DNA of 64,000 nucleotides. Source: Apostichopus japonicus (lineage: Eukaryota; Echinodermata; Holothuroidea; Aspidochirotida; Stichopodidae). How positions within the stretch are numbered: the stretch's first letter is position 1; every line of letters begins with the position of its first letter. The notes beneath the pieces are model-generated. The model was not told the DNA's origin. It worked only from the letters and a program-made list of their open reading frames with translations, and did no database searches. The DNA lies in NCBI RefSeq assembly GCF_037975245.1, contig NC_092561.1:2745501-2809500 (forward strand). The letters are read 5' to 3'. This document shows, one piece after another, positions 23,395 through 35,300 of the stretch. The position numbers and the translations under genes are program-made.

Positions 23395-26300
23395 GTAAAT
23401 ATCTTAAATGAGATTTTTGTTAACCTAAAATGAAAGTCAATTAGCTTCAAATTATTCTGCAACGACATGAAAGGTACTGTAGCCTACTGATACAACAACT
23501 TTTGACAGATACTGCAAACACATGTGCAACGGAGAAGAGGGAAGCTCAGGGCGCGTGGCCCCTTTTTTGTTAGTGACTGGAAAGTTCTCCATTTTTTGTA
23601 TAATCTAGTGGTGCTGATGTTCCTTTCTGGTTTCGATAAAATCGTAACCTTTTGCATTCATGACAACGTGTGCGTGTGTGTGTGTGCGTTCGTGACGCTC
23701 AGCTCGTAAACACAATATTTGAAGAAGGGAAGGTCGGACCAATTTCATATTTGGTGAAGTAATACAAGTAATTGGTTTTGTAGAGGTAAAGGGTCATTTG
23801 GGATTACAAGGGGTCAAATTGTGTAAACCTTGTAAACACGATATATCAAGAAGAGGAGCTTGGGCAGAACTCGTATTTGATGTGTAGTTGTAACACATTC
23901 AGTACAAGAAGCCTATTGTTTTAAGGGAAGTTCAAGGTCATTTGTGGTCATCAGATATCATATTGTTGAAACCTTGTAAACATGATGTCTCAATATTAGA
24001 AGCTTGGGCAAATCTCATACTTTGTACGAAGGTGTATAACAATGAGTAAAAAAAGGCTACTTTTTTGTGGAGGTCAAGGTCATTTGGGGTCACCAGGGGT
24101 CAAATTGTGATAACCTTGTAAACACGATATCTCAAAGAGGTAAGCTTTGGCAGATCTCATATTTAAAATGTATATGAATTACATTGAGGGCAAAAGTCAT
24201 TTGAATTCAACAATCGCCAAACATGTACTTGTCTCTCAACACTAACGCACCTTCTTAAACATAATCCGAAGGGAAGCTTGGACAGATCGCATATTTAGTA
24301 TGTAATTGTATCACATTGAGTACAAGAAGACTAATGTTGTGGGCGGAGGTCAATAGTCATGTGAGTTCACCAGGGATCAAATTGTGATAACCATGTTTTA
24401 CACAATATTTCAACAAGAACAAATGTCATATTTAGTATGTTGATGTATTACATTTAGTACAAGAAGCCGGTAATTGAGGTCAATGGTCATTTCAGGACAG
24501 CCTGTTTCATTGTGAATTTCTTGTATGTCACCGTCACACCGCTTTTCACTTTATTACTAAGATCAAGTATATATGACCCTCACTATACTGTACATTACGT
24601 CAGATTCATGAAGAAACATGAATACGTTACATAATCATGTAAATTTTTATTTTAAACTTAAGATCCCTACTTTGATATCTTTAAGTTATCATATAAAACG
24701 TCACGCCCATTTATTTGAAGATAAATTCAAACACTAGAACACGATTTATACAGATATTTCATCTTTGTCCGGCAGTTTTGACGTAATTGGATTTCCTCCT
24801 GCCCCGCCAAAGGCATGTATCACCTGACTCTCGATGTTTGTATTCCTAGCTGCTTTCCTCTTCCAGTGCTTGTGGTACCGTTAGCAATAATACTAGATTT
24901 ACGTCCCACTTACAGAAACCGTTTACCATGAATCTACCACAATCTCCCTATTGTCTTTATTATCTAAATTGATGCAGTTCGGTTCGTCCAGACTTATTGA
25001 AAATGTTGCAATGTTAGACTGAGTATAGATAAGATGATAAGATACCCAAAGAATAATAAACGGAACACTTATGACACGCGAACAGGCTAGTATGTGATTT
25101 TTCATGAACATGTTTAGAGCACGGAAGAATGTATAGTATGCGACTACAAGGCCTATATAGCTAAAGTTACAAATATTTTAGCGTAAACACAAACCTAAAT
25201 CACTTCTGGATTTATGAAAGAAAATGAGCGAAGTAATGAATCCAACAAATATTAAAAATTCAAGCACAACAAATGCCCATTAGCGGAGGTCACATTAACA
25301 ATATAGCATAAAATATGCATTTTTAAGGCATGGACGATATTTTAGGAGTGAAATGTTAGCATGGTTGGTTACATTGTTAAATGATTCGCATAACACAGTA
25401 ATTGGACAAGTGGACAAACTTGCCTCATTCCTCTCCCTTAGGGATCTTGTAGGAACAAATAGATTCTGACGCTATCTTAGCTGCTGCCACTTTCTTTTCC
25501 TCTTCTTTTCCTCTGTATGGTTAACCTGTGTTCTTGCCTATTTTGGTTTACCATACATTTGATATGGAACCCAACTCTTCATACTGCTTCAATGGCCACT
25601 AGTGGGTTTGTCTTGGCAACCGGTTGGCTATTGTTTGCTTCTCTTTTGTATGATTTGGATTGCATTCAGATAACGCCTGCTAATCCCTCCCTCCCTTTGC
25701 ACCCCACTACTTTGATGCTTGTCACGAGCTGCTACATTATCGTTGTAACTGTGCGAACACCTTGTCATTTAACTCTGGTACTATTCATATAAGTAAAGAA
25801 CTCGGAATACTTCTGTTTAGAGGAAAACACGCTGACACTCACATTCAACATAAATGAAAATACTCACTCAATAATGTCAACTAGATACATCAATATCCAT
25901 GTGGGTGACCTTCTTGATACTCAATTTAAGGAACTGCTGTCTTCCTTTGGACTCATTCAGCATATCACTAATTCTACCCATCGAAATGGTCACTGCCTTG
26001 ACCTACTCATCACGCGTCATAATGCACAATATCTCATACAAAACATTATCTGTTCACATTGGTTTACATGATCATTTTGCCATAATGACAACAATCTGCC
26101 TCAAGAAACCACTTGCAACCACTATGTCAAAATGACCACGTCGTTTGAAGAACATTGACGTTCAAAACTTTGGTGGAGATGTTGTAAATCAGCTGAGAGA
26201 TGTTCGATTGAAGATCATGACTTTATTACATAGGTCAATTTGTACAAATTTACTCTCCGGAAAATACTGGACCATAATGCTCCACAGAGAATTAGCAATA

Positions 26301-29300
26301 TTAAAGTCATCCCTGAATCCCCTTGGTTTAGTAATGATTCGTGCCCTTAGGAAAGTCTGTCGTCCGCTTGAACCTTAATGCAGAATGAATGGAAAGCCTA
26401 AAATACACAGACAAGAATATGAATCTGGCATGCAGTATAAAACTAGGGAGTAGTCTTCGTTACCCAGCCGCCGCGCATTTTCACCTTTCGGACTCGTCAA
26501 TGTGTAACAGCTTTGCAGTAATTACTGAGCCACTTGTAAAACATGTTACCGTGTTGCGAATACAGCGCAGTAGTTACTGATTCACAATTGTGGAACATGA
26601 ATAGTAGTTACTGTTAGTGTACTAGCTGCACGGATTGTTACATTATCTAAAAGATCTTGTCACATCAAACCTATTCTTAAAGAGTTACATTGGCTTCCGG
26701 TCTCTCATCGAATTAGTTACAAGCTCTTGTTAATTACCTACCAAGTGTTGAATGGTTTGGTTCCCTATTATACTGTATCTCTGACATGCTTCAGAAATAC
26801 ACACCAATACGACGTCTTCACTCCAGTAACATAAATTTACTCCAAGAACATCGGCCTACTCTAAACATACATGGTGTGACAGATCGTTCGCAGTAGCTGC
26901 TCCTCGCCTCTGGAATGGATTACCACTAAAACTCATATGTTGTGATTCCCTCACTTCGTTTAAAAAACTTCTGAAAGCCCACCTTATGCGTCAAGCATAA
27001 TTAATTGCCCATTCGTTCAACGAAGACGGCAAAAATAGTAACACGTAAAGTCGTATATATTGGCAATATTTAAAGAACATCAAAGTAGGTCAAAAGATGG
27101 CCCGAATGAAAGTCCAGTTTTGAATTTAATTTGAGTTTTGAATTTAAGCACTCTTGCCGAAGCAACATAAATGAAACCTTCCATAGAACAGATGTACCAC
27201 GTATTGCCTACTGTTGAAGCAGTGGCAAAATAAAGCACAACTAAGCACCCTTCATTTATACAAAGTAAATTATATGCGACAAAATACCCTTTCCATTAGA
27301 CTCTTCCCCGGGCGACAAACATCTTACATTAGCCGCTACATTAACTAATGGTTCCGTCCTTAGTGTTCGAATAACGAATTAAGTACAGTTGTTAATTATC
27401 CCTTAATTCTCTGATTTTAAAATGGGGACACAATTTTCGTGTGGTCCCCTTACACCAAGAAGGCTGGCTACGCGCTTTAAATAACAACTTTTTTTAATGG
27501 GAAGGTTTTACCTATTGAATGAAGTTATGAAAATACCAAATTAATGACAGTTATAAAACTGAAAGTAAAGCAGCCTTCTTATTAACATTATATATTACTC
27601 GATTAATAAACATAACGTCATCCACATGATTGTGCTTGTGCTTTCTTAATAACTCAATGATAAAAGCAAGACAGATTCATTCGAAAAGTAAGAAGCTATA
27701 ACCGCCTGTTTTCTGTCATAATTTATTCAATGTTTCTTCATTGCAGCAAGAAAGAGAAAAAAAAAGAGTAACAGAAAAGTGGAAAAAACTTGAAGAGAAA
27801 TTACACGATCCAAGTTTCTTCTGTGAGCATGACAGCATCCAACAATATCAAGGTATCTCTAACGATATCAATGTACTTTTGATTGGAAAATGTGGAGCTG
27901 GAAAGAGCGCCACTGGCAACACTCTCCTCGGGAAAGATAGTTTTGAAGAAAGTGACACCGATGCACCAGAAACAAAGTCAGTGCAGATTGAGACTATCAA
28001 GGAGGATACATTTAATATAACGGTAGTCGACACACCCGGGATTCAAAATGAGGAATTACTTCTTAATGTTGTAGAAAAGATGATTGATTTTGAAGGAGGT
28101 ATCCATCTTTTTCTTGTGGTTTGCAATGTGAATGCGGATCAAGAAATCACTAAAGTGATTTCGGTAAGTATTGAAGTCTATGAATAATCGGCCGCCTGTG
28201 ATCTTTTTTTTTAGCCATCATTTATTGTCAAATCTTTTGCCATAAAAACAAACTTATATTAAACATATATATGACACTAAATAACTGTTTGATTACAAAT
28301 ATTCAATATTCAAAGAGCATAGCACATTAACTAAAAGTATCTCTTAGGAGATTGTATGATAGAGTCCTCGATGTTTACCATGATCTAAATGTTTCTCAAC
28401 TTGTAACATCAATTTTAATTTATACAAAAATTCGTTAACGTTGGGAATGCTGAAGTTTACTTTCTTCTGGAATATATAGTATTTGATATGAAAACTTAAA
28501 AAATTCAACGGATGCTTCAATAATAGTTGATAGCCGAGAAACATATCCGACTTGGAAAAATAATTGTCTATTAGAAATATGTTGCTCAACATCTAAAACA
28601 AAATCAGAAATAATGTTACACTCCCAAACCAAATGTTCAATAGTCTCCTACTTTAACAATACAATTTGGAATAGATACGTGACCCTTAATAAGCTGTTTA
28701 TAAATGAAATAAGATTGTGATGCTTTGTTATGAATTATCTTCAAAGGCCGCCTGTGATCTCACTGATAATTCGCATGCTAAAAAAATTGATGCTTTAAAA
28801 ATGACGAAAAGATAATTAATGAATCGTATATGACGTGTACCCGATAGTTGTACAATTCTCTGTCATTTTACAGAGCAGTATAGAGCATATGGTCATTATA
28901 AGATCTTGAATGTTTGGGATCTCAGTTGGCAGACTGGGTTGCGTCAAGTTTGGGATATTCCTGACATTGCTTTACCAGGGCGGTATATTAGCTTGTGATT
29001 ACCATAGTATAGAAGAACCTTCCTCAAACTGATTTTTGCCTACCAATCCTGAATGGGCATCATGTCTCGTGATACTACGTTACCGTTAGAATATTCGATG
29101 AGAGAAAGATGAAATATCTTTGATAATTCTGCAAACTAAAAACTAGGTCAACGTTTACGTATCATATTTAGCACAAATATTGTTGTGTTAACTTTGTGCA
29201 AATCTAGAAATCTTGGACCGTCGCCCATATATTGACATCTTTGTTTGTCCATCAAAAAGTTTCCAGTTTCCCATAACCCTTTCTCCTAAATCAATGGATG

Positions 29301-32300
29301 CTGACACCTCCCTATGAATAATTGAATCAACCATGTTTACTCTCAAATGCCGTTGAGTTTTGAGTGGTTACGTTAATTTAAAAACTGATAATTTTAAACG
29401 TCAAAATTATGAGATAACACATAGTTAGAATATGGAATATTCGACATAAAAAATCGATGATTTGAAGGAGCGTCACATTTTCATGGTGGGTTGTAGACAT
29501 TGTGGAATGTTAAGATAAATGATAACAATTTCCAACTAAGACTTTAAGTTGCGAGACTGCGATAGCGTTTGTCAAAATTTTGATTTATAACGTCAACAGT
29601 CTGAGATAAAATGTCAAACTGTAGGGAGAAAAAAATTCATAAAAAGTCATACAATGAAAGGTCAATACGTAAAAATTCATAGATGAAACATAAGCGGAGC
29701 TTTAACAAAAAAAAAATCTGTCGTACGGCCCAACTGCTGAGTTCATCCCCTTCGTGAAATCTTGTGCTAGGTCACTTTCTATTTCTGAGTGGTGCGTGTT
29801 TATACCTAGAAACTGGAACTATAATTGAGCATGTTCATATTTACTAAACAATGTGTACAACATGCCCAGTGTGGTAATGTGTAACGAAAATATGCCAAGG
29901 AGTAGCAAGCAGAAAAAAGGCCCAATATACAAATGTCTTGCTGATGTTGATCTGAGATCGCAGAAATTATATGATAAGGTCTCATATTTACAGTCTTAAG
30001 TGGTGAAACTGCAAAAACTATCATTCGCAAACTTGATCGTACGTGTACTCAGACAGTACCGATACCTTTCCGACAAACCGGGCGGCTATCACTCTACCTC
30101 AGTCTGTGTGGATCATCGCCCTGGAGATGAGAATTTAGAGGTATCCAACAACTGTCTACCCGGGTTGCATATCAAACCACCAAGACATTCCTGATATATG
30201 CTTCTTTGGCTTTCCGTAAAATAGTTGTGGGGGTTTACATCGCATATCGCACCTCTGTTCAGTGACGCATCTGGTCATGCTCCCCAATGAACTAGACCAT
30301 TGAAACTGACATGGAGCTCCATATAAAAATACACTGACTACTCACTATATTGCAGAATAGGTAAACAAAGCATATTACATGAACTTAATTCAGAGACTTT
30401 GTGTAAGACTTGTTAGTACCGCTTGGGACTACGCTGCTAAAAGTCTCCCTTCATCCTTTCATGTTTATTTTAAATTGGTTGAGCCACGCCTGTCGGTCAA
30501 AACTGGGAGAGCAGTGGCGCAAGAGGCACCAAAATAATTAGTAGATACTACGTTGGTCCACTACGTGGGAAATATAAACGTTTATCTCAAAATTTCTAGT
30601 ACATTTCATGTAATTCCTTCAAGTGATTAACTCACTGCTTCCCACCTCCCACACAACTTTTAGCATTGTACTGAACTTAAGTGAATTGGTGAGGATTTAT
30701 TGGTAGCAAATGGTTACACAATAATATATGGTGGCCTCATCATGTGACTGTGTACGTCTATTGTATTGTGACTGAGGACTTGCACATGAGGAATTCCAAG
30801 TCCTTACATTTGTCAGTTCCTATTAAGAAAAGAGCCCTTATACGTATTTTTCTTTCCTTCTTTAGATTAGCGATATGGTAACTGAAAAAACTTGATGTTC
30901 ATGCACACTTATGGTACGTTCTTCTTCACAATGTTTTATTTTCATCAGAGAATACTTGCCGAGACTGCCTGTGACCAATGTGTCGTTATATTAACCAATG
31001 CACGTGCTCGATTCGTGGGCAAAAAAAAGATGATAGTGCGAGATTACATCGAACGACAAAAGCATCGTGAAGAGCCTCTGGCGGATCTCTTTCAGCTAGT
31101 CCAAGATAGAGTAATAGCAGTTGAGAATTGCTTTGATGAGGAAGACGTCATGATGATAGATCAGCAACGCCAAAAACTTCTCTGTTGTCTTGCTCAGGTG
31201 ATAAAGGATAACAAAGGGTTGGTGTATTCTAAGACATCGTTCAAAAATGCCAAGACTAGGATTAAACAAGATGAGGCTTTGAAGGACATGGGAGGACGTC
31301 TGCATGAATATCTTCTCCAGACGTATTTGAAAACATTATCGCAGCAGCAACTCGACAACATACAAACTACGCTCAATGACAATGTAAAGGACATCATGCA
31401 GGCTTGTAAAGTTACGGAGCTTTGTACACTCATCACTGAAGGAGATGTCATGCAATATATGAGATCGTTCATCCAGGATAACAAAAATGAGATATCCAAG
31501 GTGAAAAAGGAGCTCAATCAAGAGGTAAAGTTATGCACAGGCCTAGTGATGCGATATATATATAGATTGATAGATACATATTCGACAGTTTTCCTAAGTA
31601 GTTATTATTTAGGTGTTAAGTCAACTCTATATACCAAATTTGACGGTGTGTTTTAATTTTGTAATTTCACATAATGTTACGCGAAATTTTTAGTTCAATC
31701 CTTTCTTGGGAATTTCTGAATAATATTCGAAGATAGCTATCCCTACATTCAAAAGGAAGACTAGATAGGATGCTACATGTTCTGGTTAAGGACCTTGATG
31801 TCACGCCTGCAATTATTCATCTCAAAAGTAAAGAAATTCTTAAAAATATAGATGAAGAGAAAGTCAACGCCAAGGTTACAGAGAAAGGAAAAGTCACAGT
31901 ATTGGTAAAAATTACTACACAGGGAAGAAAAAGGCTTACCGAGTTTTCAAAAAGTAATTAGGGTTTTTCACGTTTCGGAACATTTAGCAGAAGAATTACT
32001 GTAGACAAGAATTTAAGGACTGTTGAAGCAAACTTGTAGCGTTTAACGGTATGTATTATGTTTAGATACATTTTTACTTATTTCCTTTCTCTTTTATTTT
32101 TTATAATTTGCACCTTCAAGAAAATATAAGTGAACCATGAGACCCGTGAGGAAAGTATAGAAGATGCATTACTGCAGACTCTTCAATCAAAACGATCAAG
32201 GATAACAAGCATTATGAAGATCTGTAGCATTTAAGCCAATTGGTGGGGCCGGGGAGCGAATTTTTTTTCCCAAACAGGTTTGCAATTGTGTGTAAATAGT

Positions 32301-35300
32301 CGCTCATGATTGTTCGGAGAACTTACGTCATCACCATAGAAACCTTCACTTCGAGGTTCTGAATCCATTCGTTGCAACGAAGATATACCCGTTCAAAATT
32401 ACCCGCAGCTTTTCGTAAATATATGTAGATGTGTTTGGAATTGGTTTAGAAATATTGAACACACTAGTATTGTATGATCTACTTTGATCGAAGATTTCTG
32501 TGAAGGCATTAATCGATAACATCGCACAGTGAAAGTTTCGTACAGGGGATAACATATGCGCTGTAGGCCTATATGTATTAAAACTGTGTATAGTAAAGGC
32601 TTCATAATTGACGCACCCCCGTAATTGACGCACCTTCAATTATTACTAGCAACGATACAGCAGGCCTCTTAAACTTGTTGCAGTCTAGCAGAATTAGATA
32701 TTTCATGAGTTTGAATCCATTTCAGCTATTTGCTGACCAAATTGTGGCACTTTTTAAGCTTTTAACCCCCCCCCCCCCCTAGTTTTGCACGTTTTTTGGG
32801 CATTTGGAAATCTTACACCTTAAACATAACCAACTTTACCTCAATATGATAATACTACTCTCTGGGACCTGACCTGTCAGAGCTTAGATGCTCAGAGCAT
32901 AACAAACAGCATCTAAAGTCAATGGATGTATACTAAGGCCTACACTACAGTTAGCTTATCGACGAATGTGTCACTTTAGGGGTATGAAAAAACTTGACAC
33001 GGCAGACATTTTGTGGTCAAATTCTGCTGAAGTGTACGGTGCATAAGCACAGAATCTTAAATATTTTGAGATCATAACATTTCTGAGGAACTACACATAT
33101 GAAAAACACATACAGTTGAGTGATTTGGATTTTTCCTTGATAGACATCGTTGATCAAATCCAAGTTAAGTGCGTCAATTATGAGCCCACCATGCTACACA
33201 GTGCAGTGACGGAAATATATCATACTGTACACTATACTGTTTTGCGTATATTCATTCAAGACTGTACTCGCGTCGTGCAGTTGATTTTGGTGTAGGCCTA
33301 CCCATTCCACGAAACGAATTCTGATTTCAATAGAACGGCTGACGAATCTTGGATGACGTAAACACGAACCCGATAGAATTTAGCGTATGTATCATAAGTA
33401 AGGTCAACATGTTATCCAAGCATTAAAAGTAAAGTTAGGGCGTTTGCAGGGAAATCGCGTAACAAGACTTTATTAAGTGTCAGTGTGTAACTCAGTGTAT
33501 GCCTTCGAACTTCCAAGCGATGGTCATTATTGATGCTGACGTCACGAGCAATCTGATTGGCTGAAAACTCCGTAATTGCAAACCTGTTTGGGAAAAAAAA
33601 AATCGCGGCCGGGGAGTTGTGAGTCAATCACAAAGTTATCTGGTGATTAGTGAAATGTATCCTATGAAGACATTTAATGGCTATGGTTCCCATATATACT
33701 GGTGAAAAGCATAATCATTAGCTACATCGAAATGATGGTACAAGATGATACAATTCTCTGCATACCCTTGACATTTTTGTCGAACTCGGGTTGTGGTGAT
33801 TTGTGGAGGGAAGGATAAACATTAACATTTAACTGTATATTCACCTATATGTATCCTGGGCGTGTTAGTTACGATTGGAAGAACCTCATCCATCACCCGA
33901 AGGAAAAAATTAGGACTTGAAAGGGGTTTGGATTATTCACACTGACAGATTGACTAGTTTCTATAACATTTTTTATTGTAGATACAAGCAGACGGAAAGT
34001 TACAGATCGAAAGATGGAATGCCTTAGAAGAGAAATTTCATTGGATCAGCTGCAAATATAACAACATAAGTGATTTCACAAATGTTCCGGAAAAAATTAA
34101 TGTACTTTTGATTGGGAAAACTGGGTCCGGTAAAAGCGCCACTGGAAACACAATTATCGGGAAACCTTCCTTCAAAGCAAGTGGCACCATGGCGTCGGTG
34201 ACTAAGACAATTGACATTAAAGACATGACGGAAAGTGGATTTAATATTACCGTCATTGACACACCTGGTCTTTTTGACACGGCCACAGATCTTCAAAATG
34301 AAGATTTGTTGCTTGAAATAGCAAAAACGATGATCAACTTCGAGGGAGGAATCCATCTATTTCTTCTGGTTGTTAGTTCTACATCGAGATTCACGAAAGA
34401 GGAACAAGATACTATTAAAGACATAGTGGTAAGTTCGATCGTCATGAAGTGTTGAAGTTTGCAATTATCAGTAAACAGCTTAGTTTCTATATAGAAATTC
34501 AAAGAACATACCGAGATATAAAGCACGTTAAAGCAAAGTTTGTGCTGTTATAATAAAAGATATAGTTACATACACGCACATGAACAAACACAAGCATAAC
34601 AATGAAAAACGAAGAAAGGAACGAGATTATATAAACATTATGAGATAATGACCATCTTGTACTAAAATTATTGTCAATAGACTATACAGCTCGTGTTTGC
34701 CACGTGGGCTGTTTCTGATTATATAGCATCCTTATATTCAAATGGTCTCCCAATACGTAATGTCCTGTTATACTACCTGTCGATTTCATTCAAAGCTTGT
34801 TTATCCTGTTTGTCACATTCATTGAATGCTTTATATTTTACCAAACTAGAAAGTCCTTGGTAAGGAAGTTTACCTGAATTGCCTCGTAGTTCTGACCTAC
34901 GCTCATGCAACATTCGGTCCTAAGGAAAAACTGTCGTTGCAACAGTTCGTCAAACATGAAAAGAAAGCTAGGGGCGAGTATGCGGATCTACTAAAGGATG
35001 TCAAAGATCGAGTAATAGCCGTCGAGAATTTTTTTGAAGATGACTTTTTGAGAAAGAAACATCGTCAGAAACTTCTTTGTTGTTTGGCTCAAATAATACA
35101 TGACAACAAAGGGTCTGTGTTTTCCAACAAAGCATTTAAAAAAGCCAAGGCAAAAGTCGATCAACAAGAGGAAGAACGAAAGAATAGAGTCGCCAGGGAA
35201 ACCGAGTTGACCCGTATGAAAATCATATTGCGTCAGTTTCTTGTGCAGAAATATCTGAAGGAATTGACAGATGAAAAACCTGAAAACATAATTCCGAAAG

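Noticed and set aside
23166-23468. 100-codon minus-strand frame, repeated at 45636-45950
   Set aside because: It is opposite the CARD exon in both units and conserved only because the CARD strand is.
23706-24500. Regularly spaced repeats considered as a CRISPR-like array
   Set aside because: The whole unit, not just a short repeat, is conserved between copies, and the context is a eukaryotic intron. It is a diverged tandem repeat.
34024-34356. Minus-strand open frames of 82-110 codons
   Set aside because: They are antisense to the AIG1 P-loop exon (similar shadows occur opposite B2 and B4). Their similarity among copies only mirrors the plus-strand conservation.
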